From: Lachnoclostridium sp. Marseille-P6806
GTDB taxonomy: Bacteria; Bacillota; Clostridia; Lachnospirales; Lachnospiraceae
NCBI RefSeq assembly: GCF_900625025.1
Contig: NZ_LR130574.1
Span: 248,001-312,000, forward strand
Length of the DNA: 64,000 bases
Reading direction: 5' to 3'
Shown: positions 24,978-33,865 of the stretch, one piece after another
Position numbering within the stretch: position 1 is the first letter of the stretch
How the letters are laid out: each line of letters starts with the position of its first letter
Notes under the pieces: generated by a model
Databases searched by the model: none
What the model was told of the DNA's origin: nothing
The model's input: the letters and a program-made list of their open reading frames with translations, nothing else
Translations under genes and position numbers: made by a program

Positions 24978-25241
24978 TCAGATCTCGCTGTACGGCATCA
25001 GAGCCAGATGGCGCGCTCTCTTGATCGCGACCGTCAGCGCTCTCTGATGGGTAGAGCAGGTTCCGGTGATTCTTCTCGGGAGGATTTTACCGCTCTCGGA
25101 CACATACTTGCGGAGCTTCGCAACGTCCTTGTAGTCAATGGTATTATCCTTACCGCAGAAAACACAAACCTTTTTCTTTCTGTGGAAGCCGCCTCTCTTC
25201 TTGAAAGGCGCATCTCCTCTGTCAGATTTTGTATAAGCCAT
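24978..25241 (-). CDS. rpsR: 30S ribosomal protein S18
   Basis: 87 aa. S18 core with [39 protein letters not shown] and a C-terminal [13 protein letters not shown]. It binds S6 on the platform of the small subunit. ATG 25241 follows AGGAGAT. Last gene of rpsF-ssb-rpsR, 36 bases after ssb, followed by a clear terminator. Confidence 0.98.
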   Translation of the reverse strand: MAYTKSDRGDAPFKKRGGFHRKKKVCVFCGKDNTIDYKDVAKLRKYVSESGKILPRRITGTCSTHQRALTVAIKRARHLALMPYSEI

Positions 25242-25277
25242 GATCTATCTCCTGTCTTATCCAGACCGTTTCGCAGC

Positions 25278-25757
25278 TTATGAGAACGGAAGCTCCTCGT
25301 CGATCCCATCCGGGATATTCATGAAGCCGTCTCCCGCTGCGGAAGGCTGTGCATTGCTGTTATTGTTTCCGGAGGACTGCCCGAATGAATCTCCGCCGTA
25401 GCTGCTGCCGTAGTTGTTCTGGCTCTGCGCGCTCTTGCTCTCCGCAAATTCCTGATCCTCAACGACAACGTCTGTGGTGTAGACCTTCTGCCCCTCCTTA
25501 TTGGTGTAGCTTCCCGTCTGGATCCTGCCGGTCACCGCGAGCTTCGTGCCCTTGTGGCAGTACTTCTCGGCAAATTCCCCGGACCGTCCAAATGCAACAC
25601 AGCCGATGAAATCCGCTGTCTGCCCGTCCTGATTGTTCCGGCTCATTCTTCTGTCCACCGCCAGCGTGTAGCGCGCGATGCACATCGGATTTTCACCCTG
25701 GGTATATCTGACGTCGGGGTCCCTTGTGAGACGCCCCATAAGTATTACTTTATTCAT
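25278..25757 (-). CDS. ssb: single-stranded DNA-binding protein
   Basis: 159 aa. OB-fold (residues about 1-108) beginning MNKVILMGRLTRDPDVRYTQ, a flexible Gly/Ser/Asn-rich linker, and the acidic C-terminal tip DEELPFS that recruits replication and repair proteins. RBS AGAGGT before ATG 25757. Sits between rpsF and rpsR as in nearly all Firmicutes. Confidence 0.98.
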   Translation of the reverse strand: MNKVILMGRLTRDPDVRYTQGENPMCIARYTLAVDRRMSRNNQDGQTADFIGCVAFGRSGEFAEKYCHKGTKLAVTGRIQTGSYTNKEGQKVYTTDVVVEDQEFAESKSAQSQNNYGSSYGGDSFGQSSGNNNSNAQPSAAGDGFMNIPDGIDEELPFS

Positions 25758-25775
25758 TCTGACCTCTGCTTTCCG

Positions 25776-26066
25776 TCAAGCCTCGTCTGTTCTGACGCAC
25801 AGATAACGGAGTACATTTGCCATAATGCGCATGCGGTTCTCGATCTCGCGGATCGCGGCGCCCTCTGCGTCGAAGTGAATGAAGTAATAGAACGCCTCAT
25901 TCTGCTTCTGGATCTCGTATGCCGTCTTCTGCTTGCCCTGGTCATCGACATCGCTCACAGTGCCGCCGAATCTCTCGATCAGTGCCTTGCACTTGTCAAG
26001 GGTCGCGGTTCTGGCTTCGTCGTCGATCTGTGCACTGACAACAACGGCTAACTCGTACTTGTTCAT
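25776..26066 (-). CDS. rpsF: 30S ribosomal protein S6
   Basis: 96 aa. N-terminus MNKYELAVVVSAQIDDE and the YEIQKQNEAFYYFIHFDAEG core are typical of S6, which pairs with S18 on the 30S platform. RBS AAGGAGG precedes ATG 26066. First gene of the operon. The leader between the promoter and ATG (26067-26149) could carry the S6:S18 autoregulatory structure known from other bacteria; a small hairpin with GGAC and GTCC arms is visible, but the motif was not proven. Confidence 0.97.
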   Translation of the reverse strand: MNKYELAVVVSAQIDDEARTATLDKCKALIERFGGTVSDVDDQGKQKTAYEIQKQNEAFYYFIHFDAEGAAIREIENRMRIMANVLRYLCVRTDEA

Positions 26067-26149
26067 GCTGTATCTACCTCCTTATGGTCTCTGGCCCTCC
26101 CACTGCGGAGAGCAAGGAAATCGAGGACATAAACGTCCCACGGAGCTTT

Positions 26150-26178
26150 AGTCTATCACACTGCCGCCCCGAATACAA
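26150..26178 (-). promoter_or_regulatory. putative promoter of rpsF-ssb-rpsR
   Basis: On the minus strand: TTGTAT (26178-26173), 17-bp spacer, TAGACT (26155-26150). It lies about 80 bases before the rpsF start codon. Confidence 0.6.
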
Positions 26179-26231
26179 GCGCTTTTCCGCGCTCTCCGGC
26201 AGCTCGAACGGCGAAGTAACGGCGACTCCTC

Positions 26232-26459
26232 CTATGTCCCTCCTGTGACGGCTTCTCCCGCGGCGGCTCCGCCGCTTTTCTCTCCGGGAATCACCTCCCG
26301 GATGCGCTTTTCCAGCGCCGGGCGCGCCAGCATGAGCTGATGGCCGCAGCCCCTGCATTCTATCCGGAAATCCGCTCCCGCCCGAAGCACCCGCCACTCC
26401 GACGCTCCGCAGGGATGCGGCTTTTTCAGTCGGACGATATCTCCCACCTGTATATTCAT
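26232..26459 (-). CDS. DUF951 domain protein
   Basis: 75 aa. The N-terminal 60 residues match DUF951: MNIQVGDIVRLKKPHPCG, EWRVLRAGADFRIECRGCGHQLML, with Cys residues that could form a small zinc-ribbon-like site. Molecular function is unknown. The gene commonly sits just 5' of rpsF in clostridia, as here. ATG at 26459 is the family start, and the 18-codon extension upstream overlaps the sirtuin gene. The last 15 residues are a Gly/Ala-rich tail. Confidence 0.88.
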   Translation of the reverse strand: MNIQVGDIVRLKKPHPCGASEWRVLRAGADFRIECRGCGHQLMLARPALEKRIREVIPGEKSGGAAAGEAVTGGT

Positions 26460-26499
26460 GCACCGCCTCTCCGGCGTCTGCGCCGGTCTGTATCCACGC

Positions 26500-27249
26500 T
26501 CACAGCCTTGCATCCACCGCGCCGAGCACCTCGCCGATGCTGCCGTCGATCACCAGAGACGCCCCGGCATCCCGCGCCGTCCTGCCCCGGTTGATCAGAA
26601 TCAGATGATCTCCGCGGTAATAGTCGATGAGCCCCGCCGCCGGATAGACCGCGAGCGAGGTTCCGCCGATGATAAGCAGCTCCGCGTCCCGGATCAGCTC
26701 CGCCGCTTCCTGAAGAAGCGCCATGTCAAGCCCCTCCTCATAGAGCACCACGTCCGGCTTCACCCGGCCGCCGCAGCCCGGCCTCGTGCAGGTCGGAACG
26801 CCCTGCGCCCGCTCGACAAACTCCATGTCATAGAACGCATGACAGCGCTCGCAGTAGTTGCGGAGCGTGCTGCCGTGCAGCTCCAGAACCCGCTTCGAGC
26901 CCGCGCGCTGATGCAGACCGTCGATATTCTGCGTGATGACCGCCCGGAGCTTTCCCAGCCTCTCCCATTTCGCCAGCGTCCGGTGCGCCGCGTTCGGCTC
27001 CACGCCCCGTACAAGAAGCTTGTCCCGATAAAATCGGAAAAATTCCTCCGGTCTGTCGCGGTAAAAGCTGTGGCTCAGAATTTCCTCGGGCGGATAGTCA
27101 TATTTCTGATGATACAGCCCGTCCACACTGCGGAAGTCCGGGAGCCCGCTCTCCGTCGAGACGCCCGCGCCGCCGAAGAATATGATATTTCGGGAGCCTC
27201 TGACAAGCTCCGCCAGCCGGTCCAGCTTCTCCTCCTGTCTGTTTTCCAT
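26500..27249 (-). CDS. cobB: NAD-dependent protein deacylase, Sir2 family
   Basis: 249 aa sirtuin. Removes acyl groups from lysines with consumption of NAD+. Motifs: GGAGVSTESGLPDFRS (NAD binding), TQNIDGLHQRAG with the catalytic His, and a zinc site formed by CERC and CTRPGC. The downstream GTSLAVYPAAGL and LILINRG segments complete the Rossmann fold. ATG 27249 follows GGAGAGGAG; the frame upstream to 27321 lacks support. It starts about 105 bases after the terminator that closes the fucosidase operon. Confidence 0.95.
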   Translation of the reverse strand: MENRQEEKLDRLAELVRGSRNIIFFGGAGVSTESGLPDFRSVDGLYHQKYDYPPEEILSHSFYRDRPEEFFRFYRDKLLVRGVEPNAAHRTLAKWERLGKLRAVITQNIDGLHQRAGSKRVLELHGSTLRNYCERCHAFYDMEFVERAQGVPTCTRPGCGGRVKPDVVLYEEGLDMALLQEAAELIRDAELLIIGGTSLAVYPAAGLIDYYRGDHLILINRGRTARDAGASLVIDGSIGEVLGAVDARL

Positions 27250-27353
27250 ACGCCGCTCCTCTCCGCGCACCGGGCCGTATAAGGACAGAGATGTCCGCAC
27301 GGGGCTAAGCTTTGGCCGCACGAACAGAGCATCGCCGGATTGGCCCCCGCACA

Positions 27354-27394
27354 GAGATAAAAATACCCGCGCGGAGACAAAACTCCCGCGCGGG
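27354..27394 (-). terminator. terminator of the fucosidase-cutC operon
   Basis: CCCGCGCGG (27394-27386) pairs with CCGCGCGGG (27374-27366) on the minus strand, followed by TATTTTTATC. It lies just 3' of the small unknown gene. Confidence 0.75.
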
Positions 27395-27416
27395 ACGGAG
27401 TGAAGTCACCGCCCGG

Positions 27417-27737
27417 TTACCGCGCGTCAGAAAAGCGCACCGCGGTGATTTCCTCGCAGGCCATGCAGGCGCGCAGCAGGGCAAGCCCCTCCTCCGCATC
27501 CGGTTTTTCCCCGAACGCAAACCGCTCGTTCATCTGCCGCAGCAGCTCCAGCCGGACGCCGCCGCGGTGGATGGCGCAGGGCTCCGGATCGCCGAAAAGC
27601 TCCATGCTCTTTTTCAGCATGAAGCTCTCCTCAATCGGCACATCCTCCCAGCGCCCCCGGTAGAGCTCGATGCTCTCTGCCATAATTGTGACACATTCCG
27701 GCGCTTTGCGGGATATTTTTTTGTGAATTCCAAGCAT
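27417..27737 (-). CDS. small conserved-looking protein of unknown function
   Basis: 106 aa, or 88 aa from the second ATG (27683). No family was recognised. The sequence is soluble, with ESIELYRGRWEDVPIEESF, a helix with LLRQMNERF, and a C-terminal ALLRACMACEEIT with two close Cys. ATG 27737 lies 6 bases after the cutC stop, which suggests coupling, but neither start has a strong RBS. As the last gene of the glycan operon before a terminator, it is probably expressed with cutC and the fucosidase. Confidence 0.6.
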   Translation of the reverse strand: MLGIHKKISRKAPECVTIMAESIELYRGRWEDVPIEESFMLKKSMELFGDPEPCAIHRGGVRLELLRQMNERFAFGEKPDAEEGLALLRACMACEEITAVRFSDAR

Positions 27738-27742
27738 AATTT

Positions 27743-28486
27743 TTACCGGCTTTCCACAGCGCTGACGAGACGCTCCACCTTTTCTCCGGATACGGCGTCG
27801 TACATGCCGCGGTGTCCGTCCCCTGCATAATTATAGGAGATCGTCCTGCCCTCTGTCGTGGGGTCAGCCCTCCACTCTCTGCAGGAGCTGTGCAGCTGGG
27901 AAATCCCGGTATTTTCTATCAGCGCCGCCGCGTTCCTCTCGTTGACGCCGCCGCCGGCAAGAATTTCGATTCTCCCGTCCGCCGCTCTGTGCAGCGCCCG
28001 TATCTGCTCCGCTCCCTCCGCGGCCGTGAGCTTTCCGCCGCTGGTGAGCACGCGGTCGACGCCGAGGCGGATCAGAATCTCCAGCGCCTCCTTAGTCGCT
28101 CCGGTGCAGTCGAAAGCCCGGTGAAAAACGGACTCCCGGCCATAGCGGTGCGCCAGCTCCGTCATTTTTGCCGTCCGCTCCTCGTCGATGGCGCCGTCCG
28201 CCCTGAGAAAGCCGAAGACGATGCCGTCCGCCCCGGCTTTCAGAAGCTCCTCGGCATCCGCCAGCATGGACAGAAACTCCGCCTCCGAGTAGCAGAAGCC
28301 CCCGCCGCGCGGGCGAACCATCGCGCACACCGGCAACCCGGTATCGCGCTTCACCAGCCGCAGAGTTCCGATTCCGGGCGTCAGGCCGCCCATGAAGAGC
28401 GCACTGTTCAGTTCAATCCGATCCGCTCCGCCGTCCATGGACAGCAGCGCATCCTCGTAGCCTCCGCAGCAGATTTCCGTTACCAT
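27743..28486 (-). CDS. cutC: CutC family protein (TIM-barrel)
   Basis: 247 aa. CutC was named for copper homeostasis, but its biochemical role is not settled. Motifs: EICCGGYEDALLSMDGGADRIELN at the N-terminus, MVRPRGGGFCYSEAEF, and a GGVNERNAAAL strand. ATG 28486 shares one base with the fucosidase stop (TGATG), so the two are translationally coupled. This places CutC in a sugar operon and supports a metabolic role here rather than metal resistance (inference). Confidence 0.92.
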   Translation of the reverse strand: MVTEICCGGYEDALLSMDGGADRIELNSALFMGGLTPGIGTLRLVKRDTGLPVCAMVRPRGGGFCYSEAEFLSMLADAEELLKAGADGIVFGFLRADGAIDEERTAKMTELAHRYGRESVFHRAFDCTGATKEALEILIRLGVDRVLTSGGKLTAAEGAEQIRALHRAADGRIEILAGGGVNERNAAALIENTGISQLHSSCREWRADPTTEGRTISYNYAGDGHRGMYDAVSGEKVERLVSAVESR

Positions 28487-29808
28487 CAGCAGTTTCCCCG
28501 TTTCGTCCTCACCGCGAGAACATAATCTACCGGATCCGGAAGCACCGGATCCTCTCCGAGATCCGCAAAGCACAGCTCCGGATAGTCGCTGTGAACCCAG
28601 CTTGTGGAAACCGGAATCTCATAGCCGTTTTCCAGCGCGCGGATGGAGACGATCTCCTCCGGGCGAAGCCCCGGCAGCGGGATCGGACCGATCGTGTTTT
28701 CATAAATATGGAAATAGTAGGTGTCTCCGTTCTGCGTGATCCGGCCGAACTCCGGCTTTTCCACGTCCGCCCTACCGCAGCCGTAAATGCTCTCGTGATT
28801 CTTCTTCATCCAGCGCCCGATCTCCCCGAGAATCGCCATGGATTCCTCCGGGATGTTCCCCCGGGCGTCCGGTCCGACGTTCAGCAGCAGGTTCCCGCCC
28901 TTGGAAACGCACTCGACCAGCTTTTTGATCAGCATCGGCGCCGGCTTGAACAGGCGGTCCGTCCCGCAGAAGCCCCAGTGACCATTCATCGTGACGCAGG
29001 CCTCCCATACCATGGGATTTCCCTCGACGTCGAGAATGCCCTCCGGCGGGATCATCTGCTCGGGGCTCACAAAATCGCCGTGATACGGCGTGGGGCGGCA
29101 CTCCGCGAGCGACCCGCGGCCCTCGCCCGAAACCTCAAGGCGGTTGTCGATGATGACGTCCGGCTGCAGCTCGCGCACCATATTCATGAGCTTGGTCGCG
29201 CCCCATTTTTCCCCGCGCATATCGTCATAGGAAAAATCGAACCAGAGAAGATCGATCCGGCCGTAATTGGTGCAGAGCTCGCGCACCTGATTGTGGAAAT
29301 ATTCCAGATAGCGCTCCCATACGCGGTTCTCGTTGCCGCACTCCGGGCGGTTCCTGTCCGGATGGATCCGGTCGCCGAAATGCGGATAATCCGGATGGTG
29401 CCAGTCAAGCAGCGAATAGTACAGCCCGACCCGCAGCCCCTCCGCGCGGACCGCGTCGACGTACTCGCGGATCAGATCGCGCCCCGCTTTCGTGTTCGTC
29501 GCTTTCCAGTCCGTGTACTGACTGTCGAACAGGCAGAAGCCGTCGTGGTGCTTGGCCGTGAGGACAACGTACTTCATCCCGGCCTCTTTCGCCGCGCGGG
29601 CCCAGCTCTTCGGATCATAGTCGGCCGCGTCAAACTCCTCAAAAAACTTCACATATTCGCTCTCCGGCATCTGCTCGGTGCTGCGCACCCATTCGCCGCG
29701 GGCCGGAATGGAATACAGCCCCCAGTGAATAAACATCCCGAAGCGATCGTGCGTATACCACGTCATACGGCGCTGATAGCTTTCTCTGTCAAACTGATAC
29801 ATATACAT
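28486..29808 (-). CDS. alpha-L-fucosidase, GH29 family
   Basis: 440 aa, no signal peptide, so cytoplasmic. GH29 barrel motifs: YTHDRFGMFIHWGLYSIP, VLTAKHHDGFCLFDS, YYSLLDWHHPDY and LLWFDFSYDD, whose Asp is the expected nucleophile. A C-terminal beta-sandwich follows. It probably removes L-fucose from imported glycans. ATG 29808 is preceded by GGAGG, supplied by the end of a leader repeat; the frame upstream to 29829 runs through that repeat and is rejected. It follows the two permeases of a complex-carbohydrate importer. Confidence 0.94.
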   Translation of the reverse strand: MYMYQFDRESYQRRMTWYTHDRFGMFIHWGLYSIPARGEWVRSTEQMPESEYVKFFEEFDAADYDPKSWARAAKEAGMKYVVLTAKHHDGFCLFDSQYTDWKATNTKAGRDLIREYVDAVRAEGLRVGLYYSLLDWHHPDYPHFGDRIHPDRNRPECGNENRVWERYLEYFHNQVRELCTNYGRIDLLWFDFSYDDMRGEKWGATKLMNMVRELQPDVIIDNRLEVSGEGRGSLAECRPTPYHGDFVSPEQMIPPEGILDVEGNPMVWEACVTMNGHWGFCGTDRLFKPAPMLIKKLVECVSKGGNLLLNVGPDARGNIPEESMAILGEIGRWMKKNHESIYGCGRADVEKPEFGRITQNGDTYYFHIYENTIGPIPLPGLRPEEIVSIRALENGYEIPVSTSWVHSDYPELCFADLGEDPVLPDPVDYVLAVRTKRGNC

Positions 29809-29811
29809 AAA

Positions 29812-29870
29812 TCCTCCATGCCGAAGCACTTTGATGCGAGGCGGCCCTCACGCAGGGCACACGTTTACGA
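29812..29870 (-). repeat. short member of the RBS-bearing leader repeat family
   Basis: Minus-strand sequence GTGCTTCGGCATGGAGGAT ends just before the fucosidase start and holds its RBS. A GCCCT-N5-AGGGC hairpin lies a little upstream in the place where longer copies have their terminal stem. The 5' part of the longer copies is missing. Confidence 0.5.
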
Positions 29871-29884
29871 AGCTCCCGGACGGC

Positions 29885-30784
29885 TCAGCCCTTGACCGCG
29901 CCGATCATGACGCCCTCGACAAAATATTTCTGAACAAAGGGGTAAATCGCAAGCACCGGCACCGATGCGACCACGATGGTGGAATACTTGAGCAGCTGCG
30001 CAAGTCCCTGCATCTCCGAGGCCGCTTTGGCGTCCCGCAGCATCGTAAAATCAACCTGATTCTGTATCAGGATCTCACGCATGACAATGGTCAACGGCTG
30101 CAGCATCTCATTTTTCAGGAAGATCATCGCATTGTAGTAGTCGTTCCAGTGCGACACGCCGTAATACAGAACCATGACCGCGAGAATCGGCTTGCAGAGG
30201 GGCACCACAACCTTTACCAGATACTCCCACGGCGAACCGCCGTCGATCTCGCAGGCCTCATACAGCTCATCCGGTATCGAGTTCACCATGTAGGTGCGGC
30301 AGATGATCATGTTGTAGGAGCTCATCGCCGTCGGAATCAGCATGGCCCAGACCGTGTTGACCATGTGCAGGTTCCTGACCAGAATGTAGGTCGGCACCAG
30401 ACCGCCGGAAAAATACATCGTGAACACAAAGTAGCTGGTGATCCGGTTTCGCGCCGTAAACTCCTTTCGCGACAGGGGATATGCACACAGCACGGTCATC
30501 ACAAGATTGATGAGCGTTCCGACGATCGTGTAGAGAAAGGAATTCCGGAAGCCCGTCATGATCTTGGGGTTCTGAAATACCGCGCGGTATCCTTTCAGCG
30601 TCACATCCACCGGCAGGAGAAGCACCTTTCCGGAGATCACCGCCTGCGGAGAGGAGAACGACGCGCTTACGATATAGATCAGCGGATAGGCGATCACAAT
30701 GACCAGAAGAATCAGGAGCACATAATCCACGATTGTAAAAATCTTTTCTCCGAGAGACATATGACGGAATTTTTCGTTTTTCAT
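29885..30784 (-). CDS. ABC transporter permease, LplC/YtcP type
   Basis: 299 aa with six helices. Belongs to the permease subgroup of complex polysaccharide importers, recognisable by YPLIYIVSASFSSPQAVISGKV, an EACEIDGGSPWEYLVKVVVPL EAA-type loop and the C-terminus FVEGVMIGAVKG. It pairs with the LplB-type permease encoded 30 bases upstream. ATG 30784 follows AGAGGTG. The ATPase is encoded elsewhere. Confidence 0.94.
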   Translation of the reverse strand: MKNEKFRHMSLGEKIFTIVDYVLLILLVIVIAYPLIYIVSASFSSPQAVISGKVLLLPVDVTLKGYRAVFQNPKIMTGFRNSFLYTIVGTLINLVMTVLCAYPLSRKEFTARNRITSYFVFTMYFSGGLVPTYILVRNLHMVNTVWAMLIPTAMSSYNMIICRTYMVNSIPDELYEACEIDGGSPWEYLVKVVVPLCKPILAVMVLYYGVSHWNDYYNAMIFLKNEMLQPLTIVMREILIQNQVDFTMLRDAKAASEMQGLAQLLKYSTIVVASVPVLAIYPFVQKYFVEGVMIGAVKG

Positions 30785-30814
30785 TTCCCACACCTCTTGC
30801 TTCGGCTGCGTCGT

Positions 30815-31744
30815 TTACCAGAGACTTGTTTCCGTCACCTTCTTTGCGATCCAGTTGACGAGGAGGAGCAGAGCAAAGCTGACCAGCGACTGGAACAGCC
30901 CCGCCGCTGTGGAGAAGCCGAAGTCCGAATTGACCAGACCGACCTTATACACAAAAGTGGAAATCACCTCGGAGACGCCGGCGTTCATACTGTTCTGCAT
31001 CAGGAATACCTTGTCGAAGCCGATGCTGACGATGCCTCCGCAGGCAAAAATCAGCATGATGGTGATGGTCGGCAGGATGCTCGGCAGATCGACATGGATG
31101 ATTCTCTGCAGGCGGCTCGCCCCGTCGACGACCGCCGCTTCCTTGAGCTCCATGCTGACGCCGGACAGCGCCGCGATGTAAATGATCGAGCTGTAGCCTA
31201 TCGTCTGCCAGAGCCCGCTCCACACATACAGGCTGCGGAAGATGCCCGGATCCCCGAAGAAGTTCACCGCCGTCCCGCCGAGCATGACGATGATGCGGTT
31301 GATCACGCCGGTGCGCAGATCCATCATCTGCATCATCATGCCGACCAGCACCACCGTGGAAATGAAATACGGGGCGTAGCTGATGAACTGGACAAATTTC
31401 TTGAATTTCTGGTGATACAGCTCGTTGACGAGAACCGCGAGAAGAATCGGCAGCGGAAAGTTGACCACCAGACTGTAAACGCCCAGAATCAGCGTATTCC
31501 GGATGACCGTCACGCTGGAGGTGGAGGTCAGAAACTGCCGGAAATATTTGAGTCCCACCCAAGGACTCCCCAGAATTCCCTTGCGGATGCTGTAATCCTT
31601 GAACGCCATCAGAATGCCGCCCATCGGAATATACGCAAAAATGAACGCGTAGAGCAGCGGCAGGGCGATAATCGCCCAGAACTGCCAGTCGTACTTGCCG
31701 TGCCTTTTCTTTTTCTGTTGTCCCGCCTTAGCCTGTTTTGCCAT
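30815..31744 (-). CDS. ABC transporter permease, LplB type
   Basis: 309 aa, six helices. Typical opening for the family: a Lys-rich start, then WAIIALPLLYAFIFAYIPMGGILMAFKDYS and GSPWVGLKYFRQFL, with the EAA-like loop KEAAVVDGASRLQRIIHVDLPSI. ATG 31744 has GAGG six bases upstream; the 60-codon longer frame crosses an intergenic hairpin region and is rejected. Partner of the LplC-type permease and of the lipoprotein encoded upstream. Confidence 0.93.
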   Translation of the reverse strand: MAKQAKAGQQKKKRHGKYDWQFWAIIALPLLYAFIFAYIPMGGILMAFKDYSIRKGILGSPWVGLKYFRQFLTSTSSVTVIRNTLILGVYSLVVNFPLPILLAVLVNELYHQKFKKFVQFISYAPYFISTVVLVGMMMQMMDLRTGVINRIIVMLGGTAVNFFGDPGIFRSLYVWSGLWQTIGYSSIIYIAALSGVSMELKEAAVVDGASRLQRIIHVDLPSILPTITIMLIFACGGIVSIGFDKVFLMQNSMNAGVSEVISTFVYKVGLVNSDFGFSTAAGLFQSLVSFALLLLVNWIAKKVTETSLW

Positions 31745-31902
31745 TATCAGCCTCATGCCGCAGCCGCGCCCCCTCTTTGTTCTTGATGAGATCAGAGCTT
31801 CCATCGGTCCCGAACGGCCGGAGTGCCCTGCGCCCCGCGTTCCCGGATCCATCGAAGCCCGGATCCGCATTCCGCATATCCATGCGGTTCCTTTCTGTAA
31901 AA

Positions 31903-31997
31903 CTGCGGCGCGAAGCACGTGCAATAAGCCGTGTCATTTTCACGCCGCAGCGTTCTTTCTGACTGACGGCGCCTTACCTTTTCAAAAGGGAGGCGTC
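31903..31997 (-). promoter_or_regulatory. two intercistronic hairpins between binding protein and permeases
   Basis: CTGCGGCG (31903-31910) pairs with CGCCGCAG (31943-31950). A second, bulged stem spans 31965-31997 with CCTTTT and AAAAGG inner arms. They lie in the 275-base gap after the binding-protein gene. Such structures often stabilise the upstream mRNA or terminate part of the transcripts, so the lipoprotein is made in excess over the permeases (inference). Confidence 0.5.
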
Positions 31998-32019
31998 ATG
32001 TTTCATCCGTTCCGCTTAT

Positions 32020-33789
32020 TTATTTGCCCATCGTTCTGTCGTAAACCGTCTGATAGGCCGCGAGCAGATCCTGCAGTCCTGCCGCATCGAGGGACTTAAG
32101 ATATGCATCCCAGCCGGCATCGAGATCCTGCGTTCCCATGATGAACGCAACCTGCGATTCCTTGATGATCTTGTCAACCTCAACGCCGATGGTAGCAACT
32201 GAGGAGGATTCCTCCGCCGTCAGCTTCATCTCCGGAAGCACATCGAGATCCGAGTTCTCCGCCGTCTGTCCGTAAGGCGCATAGTTTTCTTTCGACGCGT
32301 CGTACAGAAGCTTCTCCAGTCCGTCGGGGCCGTAGGGGTCAACCGTAGGATCGGTGGCCTGTCCGAGGCGGTACGCCTCCGGCGCCACACGGATGCCGAT
32401 ATCCTGCCAGTCATGATTCTGCGGCTCGCCGGAATATCCGTTGAGAACCTCATACATTGCAGGCTCGCCGTTCAGACCGACCTTGCCCTCCGGAGCCATG
32501 ACCCAGTCTACGCCCTCGTCCGCGCCGTACTGCGAGCAGAGGTCGCCTTTGGTGGAATAGAAGAAATCAACCCACTTCAGCGCTGCCGCCGGATCCTTGC
32601 ACTTGTCGGTAATCATGAACGCACCGGAGCCCACTGCGGAATACTTGTAATAGGTAGCAAGACGCACGCCGTCCGGTCCCTCGAGAGGCGGAAGCGTCAC
32701 ATACTGCTTATACAGGTCGGGGTTGGACACCACGTCGATGTAATCGGAGATCGTGCCCTCCGGCATGCAGAGCACAGGGGACTGCTCCGGGTTATTGACA
32801 AGAGTCTTGAGCTGCTCCTGCGTCTGAGTGAAGTCACCCTCGTAAATCGCGCCGGCCTCATAGAGCTCATGCGCATAGGCGAGGAAATCGCGGTATCTTT
32901 CATCCGTGGCCGCACAGACGATTTTGCCGTCCTTGTTGACCGCCGTATAGTCATAGATGCCGAGCGTATAGGAGCCGCCCGGATACAGGAGGAACGAGTT
33001 CATCATCCACTCCTGGAAGAAGGAATGCCAGCCCGAGCCGACCTCGGTGCCGCCGACCGCAATGCCGGTCGGATACTTCTCAAGGAACTTCGCGCAGACA
33101 TCGGCAAATTCCGCCGTCGTCCCGGGCATATCGACGCCGAGCTCCTCCAGATACGTCGCGTTGATCCACATCTTGCCGGCGTATTTGCAGTGATAGCAGT
33201 CGTTGGTCGAAAGCAGGGAATAAATCTTTCCGTCCGCCTCGCGGGACAGGTCGAGCTGATCGCCGAACATCTTCATGTAGTTCGGGCAATTCTCCTCCGT
33301 CAAATAGTCATCCAACGGGATGATGATACCCTCCTCACAGCCGTACTTCGCAAGATCCGGGTTCACGCCGAGGATCACATCCGGATAATCTCCAGAGGAA
33401 AGAGCCAGATTCAGCTTCTCTCTCCAGTCGTCACGGGAGCCTGTCTGGAACTCGAGATGCACACCGGTCAGCTTCTCAAGATACATGGTGAAATCGTTGG
33501 TCGAAAGATCGGTGACATTGGGCATCGACATCGTGAACACACTCAGGTTCACCGGCTCGTCCGCCACCGGATAAAAGTCCGGGTTGTCATAACTCGCGCC
33601 CAAAGCAGACGCATCCTCTGCTGCATCGTCTCCGTCCGTCTCTGCCTGCGCCGTCTTTACCGCGCCGTCGTTCCCGGCCGGAGCCGTACCGCCTGTCGCG
33701 CCCCCTCCGCCGCAGGCGGCAAGGCCCACTGCCATAGCGCCCGTAAGCGTCACGGCGAGGATACGATTCAGCAACTTCTGATTACTCAT
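32020..33789 (-). CDS. extracellular solute-binding lipoprotein (complex glycan importer)
   Basis: 589 aa. Lipoprotein signal peptide with lipobox LAAC (Cys26), a Gly-rich then Asp/Glu-rich linker to about residue 70, then a large solute-binding fold of the LipO type (for example PDVILGVNPDLAKYGCEEGIIIPLDDYL and KWVDFFYSTKGDLCSQYG). The length above 500 aa is usual for the binding proteins of LplB/LplC systems. RBS GGGAGG before ATG 33789. It is the first gene of the operon that continues with two permeases, the GH29 fucosidase and cutC, so a fucosylated glycan is the likely ligand. Confidence 0.93.
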   Translation of the reverse strand: MSNQKLLNRILAVTLTGAMAVGLAACGGGGATGGTAPAGNDGAVKTAQAETDGDDAAEDASALGASYDNPDFYPVADEPVNLSVFTMSMPNVTDLSTNDFTMYLEKLTGVHLEFQTGSRDDWREKLNLALSSGDYPDVILGVNPDLAKYGCEEGIIIPLDDYLTEENCPNYMKMFGDQLDLSREADGKIYSLLSTNDCYHCKYAGKMWINATYLEELGVDMPGTTAEFADVCAKFLEKYPTGIAVGGTEVGSGWHSFFQEWMMNSFLLYPGGSYTLGIYDYTAVNKDGKIVCAATDERYRDFLAYAHELYEAGAIYEGDFTQTQEQLKTLVNNPEQSPVLCMPEGTISDYIDVVSNPDLYKQYVTLPPLEGPDGVRLATYYKYSAVGSGAFMITDKCKDPAAALKWVDFFYSTKGDLCSQYGADEGVDWVMAPEGKVGLNGEPAMYEVLNGYSGEPQNHDWQDIGIRVAPEAYRLGQATDPTVDPYGPDGLEKLLYDASKENYAPYGQTAENSDLDVLPEMKLTAEESSSVATIGVEVDKIIKESQVAFIMGTQDLDAGWDAYLKSLDAAGLQDLLAAYQTVYDRTMGK

Positions 33790-33840
33790 TTGTTGTCCTC
33801 CCTTACATTATGTTATGAAGTGCCGATTGCTGAAAACTCT

Positions 33841-33865
33841 ATATAATAACCGCGCCCTCACGCGG
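33841..33865 (-). terminator. weak hairpin at the end of the thioredoxin/CcdA fusion gene
   Basis: CCGCG (33865-33861) and CGCGG (33854-33850) form a 5-bp stem that includes the stop codon, followed by TTATTATAT on the minus strand. It may partly separate this gene from the binding-protein operon. Confidence 0.35.
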
